Positions 25,699 through 34,971 of a stretch of 64,000 bases of DNA are shown piece by piece (positions within the stretch are counted from its first letter, which is position 1; the number at the start of each line of letters is the position of its first letter). Made by a program: the position numbers and the translations under genes. Under the pieces are notes generated by a model that was given only the letters and a program-made list of their open reading frames with translations, did no database searches and was not told the DNA's origin. The stretch comes from Pegethrix bostrychoides GSE-TBD4-15B. GTDB lineage: Bacteria > Cyanobacteriota > Cyanobacteriia > Elainellales > Elainellaceae. The stretch covers positions 1 through 64,000 of the forward strand of contig JAHHHV010000086.1 of the NCBI GenBank assembly GCA_019359155.1. Reading direction: 5' to 3'.

Positions 25699-27132
25699 AT
25701 GATTCTCCAATCTGACCACTACTGGCTGCTCAACGCCCAAATTCCAGTCTCGCTGCTAGCTGAGCCATTTCCCGATTCTTTGCCCAATTCATTACCCGAC
25801 TCGACCTGCCTTGCAGCCTCCGTGGCGGCAGTCCATCTGGAGATTCAAGCTGGCAAAATCGCTCAGATTGTCGCGGCCTCTAGCCAGCTTTCTGACCAGC
25901 TTTTTGGCCAGCTTTTTGGCCAAACTCCCACTCTCGATCTGCATCAGGGGCTAGTCTGGCCTTGCTTTGTCGATCTGCATACCCACCTGGATAAAGGTCA
26001 TGTCTGGCCGCGCCAGCCTAACCCAGACGGCAGCTTTGATGCAGCGCTCACGGCAGTCCAGAGCGACTACAGGCATTGGACGGCTGACGATCTCTATCGC
26101 CGCATGGAGTTTGGCCTCAAATGCGCCTATGCTCACGGCAGCAGCGCCATCCGGACGCATCTGGACGTGGGAGCGCATCTCAAAACCAGCCTGGAGGTGT
26201 TCAGTGCGCTGCGGCAGGCTTGGGCAAGTCGGATCACAATGCAGGCAGTCCCCCTCGTGACGCTCGACTACTACCTGACGCCAGCGGGCATAGATCTAGC
26301 TGATCAGATGGCGGCAATCGGCGGCTGTTTGGGCGGACTGCCCATGATGGGCGAATCGCTAGCGGCGCAGCTAGATCGGCTGTTTGAACTGGCTCAAGCG
26401 CGGCAGATGCCCTTGGATTTCCATACCGACGAGAGCGGCGACCCGGCGGCGATCACGCTGAGGCAGGTAGCTGAAGCGGCGATTCGGCATGACTTTAGCG
26501 AGCAGATTGTCTGCGGCCACTGCTGTAGTCTGGCGGTGCAGTCTGCTGAGCAGGTGCTGGCGACATTGAGCGCGGTGCGGCAGGCCAAAATTGGCGTTGT
26601 CAGCCTGCCGATGTGCAATCTCTATCTGCAAGATCGCAACCAGAGCGCCTCGGCTCAGTTTACGCAGGCGCTGGGCGAGCCGCTGGCGCAACTTCAACAG
26701 CTGGGCAGCATTCAAATCCAGACCCAAACCCCGCGCTGGCGAGGCGTGACGCTGGTGCATGAGCTGAAGCAATTTGGCATTCCAGTGGCTTTCGCCAGCG
26801 ACAACTGCCGCGACCCGTTTTATGCCTATGGTGATCATGACGGCTATGAGGTGTTTACCCAGGCTGTGCGGATTGCTCAGCTGGATGCGCCCCACGGCGA
26901 CTGGTGCCGCAGCGTCACCGCAACCCCTGCCGATCTGATGGGGCTGCCTGCGCTAGGGCGGATTGGCTTAGGACAGTCGGCTGACCTCATTTTGTTTCAG
27001 GCGCGGTCGTTTAGCGAGCTATTGGCGCGGCATCAGAGCAACCGACGAGTTCTGCGGGGCGGCAAGCTGATCGACAGCAGCCTGCCCGACTACGCTGAGC
27101 TAGATGATTTGCTGCGCTCCAGCTCATCTTGA
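25699..27132 (+). CDS. Cytosine deaminase-like amidohydrolase
   Basis: This zinc- or iron-dependent amidohydrolase of 477 residues resembles CodA. Metal and active-site motifs are in order: HTHLDKGHVWPR near residue 93, IRTHLDVG near 150, a HTDESGDP segment near 240, CGHCC near 273, and ASDNCRDPF near 370. Extra residues appear near the N-terminus, where two in-frame 12-bp repeats encode FPDSLPNSLPDS and QLFGQLFGQ. The gene follows the ABC permease by 27 bases, so import and deamination of a pyrimidine or related amine form a likely pair. The exact substrate cannot be read from the sequence. Confidence 0.88.
   Translation: MILQSDHYWLLNAQIPVSLLAEPFPDSLPNSLPDSTCLAASVAAVHLEIQAGKIAQIVAASSQLSDQLFGQLFGQTPTLDLHQGLVWPCFVDLHTHLDKGHVWPRQPNPDGSFDAALTAVQSDYRHWTADDLYRRMEFGLKCAYAHGSSAIRTHLDVGAHLKTSLEVFSALRQAWASRITMQAVPLVTLDYYLTPAGIDLADQMAAIGGCLGGLPMMGESLAAQLDRLFELAQARQMPLDFHTDESGDPAAITLRQVAEAAIRHDFSEQIVCGHCCSLAVQSAEQVLATLSAVRQAKIGVVSLPMCNLYLQDRNQSASAQFTQALGEPLAQLQQLGSIQIQTQTPRWRGVTLVHELKQFGIPVAFASDNCRDPFYAYGDHDGYEVFTQAVRIAQLDAPHGDWCRSVTATPADLMGLPALGRIGLGQSADLILFQARSFSELLARHQSNRRVLRGGKLIDSSLPDYAELDDLLRSSSS
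25885..25920. repeat. 12-bp in-frame tandem repeat in the deaminase gene
   Basis: CAGCTTTTTGGC is present at 25897 and 25909, preceded by a diverged copy at 25885. A second 12-bp repeat of CCC-AATTC type lies near 25771-25806 in the same gene. Confidence 0.8.
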
Positions 27133-27146
27133 AGCCAGAAATAGGA

Positions 27147-27650
27147 TCATTCCAAGATCAGGCGGGGCGGGGCAAACCAAAAGAGCTGGCTGCGGCCAAT
27201 GGGCGATTCTGATTCAGGAAGCAGCAGGCCGATTACGCCCGCTTTTTTGACGATCAGGTTTTGGCGAGCGCTGCCCCAAATCAACATCTCAGCCCATTCG
27301 CCCAGATCTGGCTCGTGACCGACCAGCGCCAAGCAGTCACCACCCGTCTGCCGCCAGTTTTGCAGCCAGCTCAGCCAGATAGCAATATCTCCACCGGGCG
27401 CGAGTGCCATCTGCTCCTCAAGCTGAGCGCTGAGTCGATAGGTTTGCAAAATATCTGCGGTTTGGCGGGCCCGCGGCAGCGGACTGGTCAAAATCAGGCT
27501 AAAGCGAATGTTGAGATCAAACAGCCGCTTGGCCACCCGGCGAGTCTTACGAATCCCGTCTTCGGTCAGCGGGCGCTCGTCGTCGTTAGCATAGGTACCG
27601 TGCTCAGCGGCTATACCGTGGCGAATCAGATAAAGCTCAATTTTTGCCAT
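27147..27650 (-). CDS. sixA: SixA-type phosphohistidine phosphatase
   Basis: SixA removes phosphate from phosphohistidine, for example on histidine phosphotransfer domains. This 167-residue protein of the histidine phosphatase superfamily has the catalytic LIRHGIAAEHG at residues 8-18, an Arg in TSPLPRARQTADIL, and the second His in LVGHEPDLGEW near residue 120. It is close to the usual SixA length of about 160. It lies divergently from the REC-GGDEF/hybrid-kinase operon at 27931, which would fit a role in phosphorelay signalling, though that is a position-based suggestion. The ATG at 27650 gives the standard start. Confidence 0.9.
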   Translation of the reverse strand: MAKIELYLIRHGIAAEHGTYANDDERPLTEDGIRKTRRVAKRLFDLNIRFSLILTSPLPRARQTADILQTYRLSAQLEEQMALAPGGDIAIWLSWLQNWRQTGGDCLALVGHEPDLGEWAEMLIWGSARQNLIVKKAGVIGLLLPESESPIGRSQLFWFAPPRLILE

Positions 27651-27930
27651 TTGCCCTGACTTTCCTAAGCGCTTTAACGGGACATGAACGAGACATTAAA
27701 TAGTAATTTTTTATACAGCAGCTTTAGCCAATTTATAAATCTGAAAAGTTGCATGAAAAGTTGCAACAGTCTGACCTTAGATTTAGCACAGTTCCCTAAA
27801 ATTCTCTGTGCAGGCGATTACTCAGCGCTCGCTCGCTTTGATTATCTGTTAGCAAGCAATCAAGGCTAGAATTCTGGAAGCTTTGTGTGACTTGTGATTA
27901 GCAGATAATTCGCAGAATGATGGAGCAATA

Positions 27931-28914
27931 ATGGCTGCCGCCAAAATTTTAGTTGTGGATGATGAGATTGAGCTACAGCGTCTAATTCAGCAGAGATTTG
28001 GCAAGCAGATCCAGGCGCAAACGCTAGATTTTATCTTTGCCTCAAATGGCATAGAAGCACTGCGGACACTCCAGCAAGACCAGCAGATTGATATGGTGCT
28101 GACTGATATCAACATGCCCGCCATGGACGGCCTAGATTTTATCCACTGCCTCCCCAAGATCAGCGAAACGCTGAAGGCGGTGGTGATCTCTGCATACGAC
28201 GATATTTCTTATATGCGGCAGGCGATGAACGAAGGCGCGTTTGACTTTCTGGTGAAGCCGCTAGACTTTCAGGATTTGGAGCGCACGATTCACAAGACGC
28301 TCAAATTTGTACAGCAGCTGAAAGATAAGCAGCTCGCTACCCTGAAGCTGCAAGAAGATCTGCGTCAGGTCGCCTTTCAAGATGCCCTGACCGGGCTGCC
28401 CAACCGCGCCTGGTTAGATAACCATTTGCGGCATGTTTTTAAGCAGCGCAAGCAGCCGCAAAACCCGGTGACGGCGCTTTTGTTTATTGATTTGGACGGA
28501 TTCAAACAGGTCAACGACCGCTTTGGACATGCAATGGGCGATCTGCTCTTAAAACAGGTGGCAGAGCGGCTGAAGCTCTGCCTGCGAGAGGGCGATCTGG
28601 CAGCAAGGCTGGGCGGAGATGAGTTTGTGATTCTCCTAGACGCCGTGCCGGAAGTGGCGGTGGCGGTGGCGATTGCCGAGCGTGTGCGGCTGCATCTGGC
28701 CAAACCCTTCGAGCTAGAGCAAGCTCAAGCCGTGATTGGCGCGAGCATTGGCATTGCGTTGAGCCAAAAACAGCACGAAAACCCTGACGCTCTGCTGCGT
28801 GAGGCGGACTTAGCCATGTATGCAGCCAAGGCTCAGGGGAAAGGCTGCGTTGTAGTTGCTCCAGATCTCTCTCTCAATCTTTCCCCAGATCTTTCCAACC
28901 AACATAGCGCTTAA
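27931..28914 (+). CDS. Response regulator with GGDEF domain
   Basis: The product is a diguanylate cyclase controlled by phosphorylation. The receiver domain covers residues 1-125: acidic pocket VVDDE, phospho-acceptor Asp in MVLTDINMPAMDG near residue 57, and Lys in FLVKPLDF. A short coiled linker leads to the GGDEF domain at about 150-310. Its active-site loop reads RLGGDEFVIL and the substrate-binding LTGLPNRAWL and DLDGFKQVNDRFGH motifs are intact, so it should make c-di-GMP. It is the first gene of a signalling row. The next gene starts 18 bases downstream and has a closely related N-terminal half, which points to duplication. Confidence 0.95.
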   Translation: MAAAKILVVDDEIELQRLIQQRFGKQIQAQTLDFIFASNGIEALRTLQQDQQIDMVLTDINMPAMDGLDFIHCLPKISETLKAVVISAYDDISYMRQAMNEGAFDFLVKPLDFQDLERTIHKTLKFVQQLKDKQLATLKLQEDLRQVAFQDALTGLPNRAWLDNHLRHVFKQRKQPQNPVTALLFIDLDGFKQVNDRFGHAMGDLLLKQVAERLKLCLREGDLAARLGGDEFVILLDAVPEVAVAVAIAERVRLHLAKPFELEQAQAVIGASIGIALSQKQHENPDALLREADLAMYAAKAQGKGCVVVAPDLSLNLSPDLSNQHSA

Positions 28915-28932
28915 TTTTGCCATCTTCTCACC

Positions 28933-30723
28933 ATGCCGCCTGTCAAAATTTTGGTTGTAGATGACGAAATTGAACTTCAGCGCCTGATTCGACAGCGGTT
29001 CCGCAAAAGAATTCAGGCGCAAGAACTCGATTTCCTGTTTGCCTTGAATGGAGTTGAGGCGCTGCGGCTGCTGCAAGAAACTGCTCAGATCAATCATGCT
29101 CCGGTGGATATTGTCCTGACCGACCTCAACATGCCTCAAATGGACGGCCTCACGTTCATTAACAGGCTGTCGGAAATTGACGAAACGCTGAAAGCAGTCG
29201 TGATATCAGCCTATGCGGATATCACCAAAATTCGGGAGGCCATGAATCAGGGCGCGTTTGATTTTCTCACCAAGCCCATCGACTTTCAAGATCTAGAAAT
29301 CACGCTGCAAAAAACGCTGGAGACTGTGCGGCAGGCTAGAGCGCGGCAGCAGCAAATTCAAGAGACGCAGGCGGCACTGTTCAAAATTGCCTACTGCGAT
29401 CCGCTTACGGGTTTATCCAACCGCGCCCGATTTATTCAGCAAATTGGCCAGTTGCTTCAGCCACAACCATCAGTCGCAAAATCAGCAGCACCAGCACCTG
29501 GCTGCGCCGTTTTGTTTATCGATCTCGACAGGTTTAAGCGAGTGAACGACAGCCTCGGCTCGGCAATTGGCGATTTACTCTTGCAGCAGGTCGCGGCTCG
29601 ACTGCAAGCCTGCCTCTTGGCAGCTGATCCGATCGCTCAAGCTGCCCGTCTAGGCAGCGATGAATTTGCGATTCTGATGCCGAGAGCGAGCGAGGGTGAC
29701 GCAATTGAGCTGGCGCAGCGAGTGCAGCAGCAGATGACGCAACCCTTTACCCTGGAAGGGCTAGAGATTTTCTCCCAGGCGAGTATTGGCATCACGCTGG
29801 CTGGGTCGAACGGTTTGCGGCCTGAAGATTTACTGCGCGATGCGGATGTGGCGATGCGTACTGCCAAGGCTCAGGGAATGGGGCATTACGCAGTCTTTGA
29901 CCCCAGAATGCAGCTTCAGCTCCGCGAATCACTCTTGCTAGAAACCGATCTGCGCTGGGCAATCGACCGGGCTGAGCTGAGCCTGCACTATCAGCCGATT
30001 CTCACCGCGACCGGACAGCTCTATAGCTTTGAGGTGCTGCTGCGCTGGCAGCATTCGACAAGAGGCCAGATTGCCCCGGCTCAGTTCATGCCAATTGCAG
30101 AAGAAACCCAGCTCATCCTGCCCGTCAGCAGCTGGATTGTGGAGACAGCCTGCCGTCAGCTACATCTGTGGCATCAGCGGCCAGCCTATGCCGACCTGAA
30201 GCTGAATCTAAACTTCTCGGCTGTGCAGCTTCAGCAGCCCCAGATTGTCGAGCAGATCCGCGAAATTCTGGAGGCAACTGGACTAGAAGGCAGATATCTG
30301 AACATAGAGATTACCGAAAATTATCTATTAGAAAATATCCTAGCGCGAATCGAGACACTACGCAGATTGAAATCACTGGGAATACAGATCTGCATTGATG
30401 ACTTTGGGACGGGATACTCTTCGTTGGGGCGACTGCATCAGTTTCCAATTGATATATTGAAAATCGATCGCTCGTTTATTCACCGTATTGATGCCAACCC
30501 TGGCCGAAATATAGAAACTGCCAGAATGGTCATGACGCTGGCCAGCAGTTTTGGCATGACTGTCATTGCCGAAGGCGTGGAAACCGCAGCGCAGCTCCAA
30601 AAGCTTCAGGAAATAGGCTGCAATTTGTTTCAGGGCTTTTTAATCTCACATCCGCTCAGCGGCAGGACGGCCAGTCTGTTTATGGAGCAGCGAACTCTGG
30701 AGCAGCGCAATTACCCGCTTTGA
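28933..30723 (+). CDS. Response regulator with GGDEF and EAL domains
   Basis: The 596-residue protein combines a receiver (Asp in IVLTDLNMPQMDG near residue 63), a GGDEF domain (about 160-325) and an EAL domain (about 340-590). The cyclase loop is RLGSDEFAIL, a substitution that often weakens or removes synthesis. The EAL domain keeps its metal and catalytic set: the Glu of EVLLRWQ, the Asn of the LNLNFS segment, EITENYLLEN, CIDDFGTGYSSLG and AEGVET. It may therefore mainly break down c-di-GMP, with the degenerate GGDEF binding GTP. Its receiver closely resembles that of the gene before it (KILVVDDEIELQRLI in both), suggesting a tandem duplication followed by gain of the EAL part. Confidence 0.95.
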   Translation: MPPVKILVVDDEIELQRLIRQRFRKRIQAQELDFLFALNGVEALRLLQETAQINHAPVDIVLTDLNMPQMDGLTFINRLSEIDETLKAVVISAYADITKIREAMNQGAFDFLTKPIDFQDLEITLQKTLETVRQARARQQQIQETQAALFKIAYCDPLTGLSNRARFIQQIGQLLQPQPSVAKSAAPAPGCAVLFIDLDRFKRVNDSLGSAIGDLLLQQVAARLQACLLAADPIAQAARLGSDEFAILMPRASEGDAIELAQRVQQQMTQPFTLEGLEIFSQASIGITLAGSNGLRPEDLLRDADVAMRTAKAQGMGHYAVFDPRMQLQLRESLLLETDLRWAIDRAELSLHYQPILTATGQLYSFEVLLRWQHSTRGQIAPAQFMPIAEETQLILPVSSWIVETACRQLHLWHQRPAYADLKLNLNFSAVQLQQPQIVEQIREILEATGLEGRYLNIEITENYLLENILARIETLRRLKSLGIQICIDDFGTGYSSLGRLHQFPIDILKIDRSFIHRIDANPGRNIETARMVMTLASSFGMTVIAEGVETAAQLQKLQEIGCNLFQGFLISHPLSGRTASLFMEQRTLEQRNYPL

Positions 30724-30827
30724 TATGCTGTTGCAGCAGGGCATTATAGAAACTAATCGCTGCATCGCCAAACTGCAACCTAGCCCAACAATTTACTCAA
30801 GTGTTCACCCTCAAATCACACGAGTCC

Positions 30828-33800
30828 ATGAAGCCGGCTACAATCCTCTGCGTTGCGGATCAAGATCCTCTGCGCTTGACCCTGAAAACCCAGCTTGTGC
30901 GGCAGTTCCCCAATTGCCGAGTTGCAACTGCTCAAAGCGGGGCTGAGGCACTAGAGCGATCTGAGACGCTGCGGGCTGCGGGCGCAACTCCGGCACTGGT
31001 GATTGCCGATTGGATCATGCCAGAAATGCAGGGCGACGCGCTGCTGATGGAACTCCACTCCCGCTATCCTCAGATGCTCAGCATCTTACTCACCGAGCCA
31101 GATCGGGTCGCAGATTTGGGCGGCGAGAATTTGGGCAGTTTAGTGCATCAGGCTGGACTCTATCGGTTTTTGGCAAAGCCTTGGAGCGAGGCAGATTTAG
31201 CCCTAACGGTGCGCGAGGCACTGCGACGCTCTCAGCAAGAGCAGCAGCTGACGCAGCAGCAGGAAGAGCTAGAGCTGCTTAGAGCTAACCTGGCTGCTAG
31301 CCGCATGACTGAGCGTTACCCAACTGAGCGTTACCCAACTGAGCGTTACCCAACTGAGCATCACCAAACTAGGCTAGCCCTGCAACAAAGCAGGGAGCAA
31401 CTTCAGCTCACGCTGGAATTCACCGGAATTGGAGCTTGGAGCTGGCATCCCTTAACCCACGAATATGCGTGGAATGGCAATATGGAGCAGCTCCTAGAAA
31501 TTGCGCCTAGCTTGGACAATATGTTTCAGGTCTGGCAGGAGCGAATGCACCCAGAGGATCGGCACCGAGTTGCAGCGAGCATTCAACAGGCGCTGGCTGA
31601 CCAAAGCAGCTTCAGCGAAGAATACCGCTATCAGCTCTTAGATGGCCGCATGGTCTGGCGCTGGGTGATGGGGCAAGGTCTCTATAGCGAAGGCGGGTTA
31701 GAGCGCGTACTGGGCGTGGTGCAAGATATTACCGAGCGTAAAGAGACAGAGCTAGCACTACAGCAACTCAATGCTGAACTTGAGCTGCGCGTGCAGATGC
31801 GCACCCAAGAACTAGAATATCAAAGTCATCTGCTGCGGCAAACCAAAAACCACTATCAGCAAATCCTCGATGCCATTCCAGACCTGATCTTTTGCAAAAC
31901 CGATCAATCTCGCATTGTCTATGCGAATAAAGCTTTTCGAGACTATGCGGGGCAAGGTTTTCTGGGTGCGGGACTCGAAGAGTTCCAAGCTCATGCAGAT
32001 CAGCCACATATCAATCTAGAGTACATCAACCAGTATCTGAAAGATGATTTCGCTGTATTGAGTACGGGCAATGTTCTCAAGACTGAAGAGCCAATACTGA
32101 GCCAAACGGGTGAACTGCGGCTGTTTAGCACCATTAAGGCGCCAATCTTCAACAGCCAAGGCGAGGCGCTTCAAGTGGTTGGCATCTCGCGGGATATTAC
32201 CGATCGCGACCGAGCTGAGCAGGCCCTACGCGAGAGCGAGGCACGCTACCAAACCCTGGCGCAAGTTTCTCCAGTCGGCATCTTCCGCACCAATCTCGAT
32301 GGCGACTGTATTTATGCCAACGATCGCTGGTGTCAGATTGCCGGACTGTCATTGGCAGTAGCGCTAGGCCAAGGCTGGGTTAGTGCCATTTATCCTGATG
32401 ATCGAGCGCGAATTTTTGCTGAGTGGTATCAAGCGGCTGAAGCGGGTCAGCAGTTTCAAAGTGAATATCGGTTCCAAAATGTTGATACGGAGCAGATTAC
32501 CTGGGTTTTGGCGCAAGCCATCGCAGAACAAGATCAGGCCGGAAACAGGGTCGGTCATGTGGGCACGATCACAGATATTACCGATTGCAAACTGGCTGAG
32601 CAAGCTCTGCGACGGCTCAACCTAGAGCTTGAGGCTCGCGTCGAGCAGCGCACCCTCGAACTTCAGGCTACAGCTCAGGCCGCTGAAGCTGCCAATCAGG
32701 CTAAGAGTATTTTCTTAGCCAACATGAGCCATGAGCTGCGTACCCCGCTCAACGCTATTCTCGGCTTCAGCCAATTGCTGAATCGGGACAGCGCCTTGCC
32801 GCCAGAGCAGCAACAGCAGGTCAGCATCATCAACCGCAGCGGTGAGCGCCTGCTAAATTTGATCAACGACATCTTGGAAATGTCCAAAATTGAGGCAGGA
32901 CGGGTCATTCTTACCCCTAGCTGCTTCGATCTGCGAGAGCTGATCATCAGCCTCAAAGAACTCTTTCAGCTCAAAGCTAGCTCCAAAGGGCTACAGCTCG
33001 TGACTCAGATTGATGCTGCTGTGCCGCCGCAGATCGAGACGGATGAGGGTAAGCTGCGTCAGGTGCTCATGAATCTGCTCAGCAACGCGATTAAGTTTAC
33101 GCAGCAAGGCCGGGTGACGCTGAGCCTACAGGTTGCGCCTAGCTCAGAGGCAAATGCTGCTGCTGTGATGCTGCAATTTGCAGTCGAAGATACGGGGCTG
33201 GGGATTCACCCCGACGAGCAGGCTGCTCTCTTTGAGCCATTTGTCCAGACTCAGGCCGGAAAAGCCTCCCAGGAAGGAACAGGGCTAGGTCTGCCGATTA
33301 GCCGTCAGTTCGTGCAGCTGATGGGCGGCACACTGACGGTGGAGAGCAATCTGGGGCAGGGAGCTAAATTCTACTTCCAAATTCCGGTTCTGCCCGTGCA
33401 GGCCAGCGACTTGCCGACCTCAGTCCCTCGCCGCAAGGTGATTGGCCTAGCGCCTGACCAGCCTCGCTACCGCATCTTGGTGGCTGAAGATCAGCCGGAG
33501 AATCGGCTGTTTTTGGTGCAGCTCTTGCAGTCGGTCGGGTTTGACGTGCAGCAGGCAGGAGATGGTCAAGCAGCCGTCGATCTCTACGATCAGTGGCAGC
33601 CCAATTTGATTTGGATGGATATGCGCATGCCGATTATGGATGGCTATGAGGCTACCCGCCAGATTCGAGCCTCAGCCCAAGTCACGCCCAAGATTATTGC
33701 CCTGACGGCCAGCGCCTTTGATGACGAGCGCTCAGCTATCCTGGCCGCAGGCTGCGACGATCTAGTCTGTAAGCCCGTCACCATTGCGCTGCTATTTGAA

Positions 33801-34118
33801 ACAATGGCTGAACAGCTTGCCGTCCGCTACCTCTACGAAACGCCTGCTGAAGCTGCCGATGGTGCTGAAGACTCAAATCCAGCAGCGGAGAAACATCTAG
33901 CAGCCTTAGAGCAGATGCCGTCAGATTGGATTGAGCAGATGCAGTGGGCGGCTCGCACAGCTGACGAGGAACTTGTTCTTCAGCTCATTGAGCAGTTGCC
34001 ATCTGCTCAGGCTCCGCTGGCCTGCACGCTGAGAGAGCTAGTCGATACTATGCAGCTTGACCAGCTAGTTGCACTCGTGACTGAGGCAGAAGGTGTCGGG
34101 GTCAGTACGTTAGATTAG
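30828..34118 (+). CDS. Hybrid sensor histidine kinase, REC-PAS3-HisKA-HATPase-REC
   Basis: This 1,096-residue cytoplasmic hybrid kinase has an N-terminal receiver (Asp in VIADWIMPEMQG, Lys in FLAKPW), three PAS domains (about 190-310, 335-460 and 470-595), a HisKA domain with the phospho-His in ANMSHELRTPLNAILGFS, and a HATPase (N-box MNLLSNAIKF, G-boxes DTGLGI and GTGLGLPIS). A C-terminal receiver has its Asp in IWMDMRMPIMDG. A Gln/Glu-rich helical end follows. Four 15-bp repeats encode TERYP units between the first receiver and PAS1. I use the ATG at 30828 because receivers start there; a GTG at 30801 is also open. It is the likely partner of the two upstream regulators. Confidence 0.95.
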   Translation: MKPATILCVADQDPLRLTLKTQLVRQFPNCRVATAQSGAEALERSETLRAAGATPALVIADWIMPEMQGDALLMELHSRYPQMLSILLTEPDRVADLGGENLGSLVHQAGLYRFLAKPWSEADLALTVREALRRSQQEQQLTQQQEELELLRANLAASRMTERYPTERYPTERYPTEHHQTRLALQQSREQLQLTLEFTGIGAWSWHPLTHEYAWNGNMEQLLEIAPSLDNMFQVWQERMHPEDRHRVAASIQQALADQSSFSEEYRYQLLDGRMVWRWVMGQGLYSEGGLERVLGVVQDITERKETELALQQLNAELELRVQMRTQELEYQSHLLRQTKNHYQQILDAIPDLIFCKTDQSRIVYANKAFRDYAGQGFLGAGLEEFQAHADQPHINLEYINQYLKDDFAVLSTGNVLKTEEPILSQTGELRLFSTIKAPIFNSQGEALQVVGISRDITDRDRAEQALRESEARYQTLAQVSPVGIFRTNLDGDCIYANDRWCQIAGLSLAVALGQGWVSAIYPDDRARIFAEWYQAAEAGQQFQSEYRFQNVDTEQITWVLAQAIAEQDQAGNRVGHVGTITDITDCKLAEQALRRLNLELEARVEQRTLELQATAQAAEAANQAKSIFLANMSHELRTPLNAILGFSQLLNRDSALPPEQQQQVSIINRSGERLLNLINDILEMSKIEAGRVILTPSCFDLRELIISLKELFQLKASSKGLQLVTQIDAAVPPQIETDEGKLRQVLMNLLSNAIKFTQQGRVTLSLQVAPSSEANAAAVMLQFAVEDTGLGIHPDEQAALFEPFVQTQAGKASQEGTGLGLPISRQFVQLMGGTLTVESNLGQGAKFYFQIPVLPVQASDLPTSVPRRKVIGLAPDQPRYRILVAEDQPENRLFLVQLLQSVGFDVQQAGDGQAAVDLYDQWQPNLIWMDMRMPIMDGYEATRQIRASAQVTPKIIALTASAFDDERSAILAAGCDDLVCKPVTIALLFETMAEQLAVRYLYETPAEAADGAEDSNPAAEKHLAALEQMPSDWIEQMQWAARTADEELVLQLIEQLPSAQAPLACTLRELVDTMQLDQLVALVTEAEGVGVSTLD
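31308..31367. repeat. 15-bp in-frame tandem repeat, four copies
   Basis: ACTGAGCGTTACCCA is perfect at 31308, 31323 and 31338, with a fourth diverged copy at 31353. It encodes TERYP repeats in the linker between the first receiver and PAS1 of the hybrid kinase. Confidence 0.9.
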
Positions 34119-34164
34119 CTGTAATTACCTGTTAGATGATGAATGAGCCATATCGTTCCAAAAT

Positions 34165-34971
34165 ATGCCTAAGTATTTAGCAATCTGTCTGAGTCTCATA
34201 CTCCTTTGCGTTTCTGGCTGTCAAACTTCGTTGACGGCTTCACCCAGTCCCGGCTCTATTTACGCACAGCGCGTTCGTCATAGTCCAGACGGCATCGGCA
34301 AGTTTTATCAGGGGCGCGAAATTGCTCAGGTGATGGGACATCAGGGCGCAGGCTGGCTAGAGCGTGGCAGCCGCAGTCTAGAAGAACAGCCGGATGCAGC
34401 CATCGCCGCTCTGCATCTACAGCCCAGCGATATTCTGGCTGATATTGGCGCAGGAACGGGCTACTTCAGCTTTCGGATTAGCCCACTGCTGCCAGCCGGA
34501 AAAGTATTCGCAGTTGATCTTCAGCCGGAAATGATTGAGATTCTCACGTTTTTGCGGCAGGAGTATCAGGCTAATAACGTGGAGCCAACGCTGGGCAGCG
34601 AAACCGACCCGCACCTAGCTGCCGACAGCATCGATCTGGCGCTGATGGTGGATGCCTACCACGAGTTTGCCTATCCCTACGAAATGATGCAGGCAATTGT
34701 GCAGGCGCTCAAACCGGGCGGGCGAGTCGCGCTCTTGGAATACCGAGGCGAAAATCCGCTGATTCCGATCAAGGCGCTGCACAAAATGACCCAGCGACAG
34801 GTGCGGCGCGAGATGGAGCAGGTGGGGCTAAGCTGGCAGGAAACCTTGAGTCTGCTGCCTCAGCAACATTTGATGATTTTCCAAAAGCCTGCTAGTCCTG
34901 CCAACTCTGAGCCTGCCGCATTGCCGCAGCCACCCAGTCCAGCTCAGCCGGATCTACCGAAACTGCTGTAA
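34165..34971 (+). CDS. Lipoprotein-like class I SAM methyltransferase
   Basis: The 268-residue protein begins with a lipoprotein signal (LAICLSLILLCVSGCQ; the lipobox Cys is residue 19), so it is probably anchored outside the cytoplasmic membrane. That is unusual for a SAM-dependent enzyme. The methyltransferase fold follows: motif I LADIGAGTGYFSFRI near residue 92, an acidic loop AVDLQPEM near 117, and LMVDAYHEFAYP near 160. The conserved fold ends about residue 243 (LMIFQKP). The last 26 residues are Pro/Ala-rich and overlap, on the other strand, the C-terminus of the PEP-synthase-like gene. The substrate is unknown. Confidence 0.85.
   Translation: MPKYLAICLSLILLCVSGCQTSLTASPSPGSIYAQRVRHSPDGIGKFYQGREIAQVMGHQGAGWLERGSRSLEEQPDAAIAALHLQPSDILADIGAGTGYFSFRISPLLPAGKVFAVDLQPEMIEILTFLRQEYQANNVEPTLGSETDPHLAADSIDLALMVDAYHEFAYPYEMMQAIVQALKPGGRVALLEYRGENPLIPIKALHKMTQRQVRREMEQVGLSWQETLSLLPQQHLMIFQKPASPANSEPAALPQPPSPAQPDLPKLL

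Noticed and set aside
27684-27869. Open frame of 61 codons in the spacer before the REC-GGDEF gene
   Set aside because: No protein-like pattern, no ribosome binding site, and AT-rich spacer composition.
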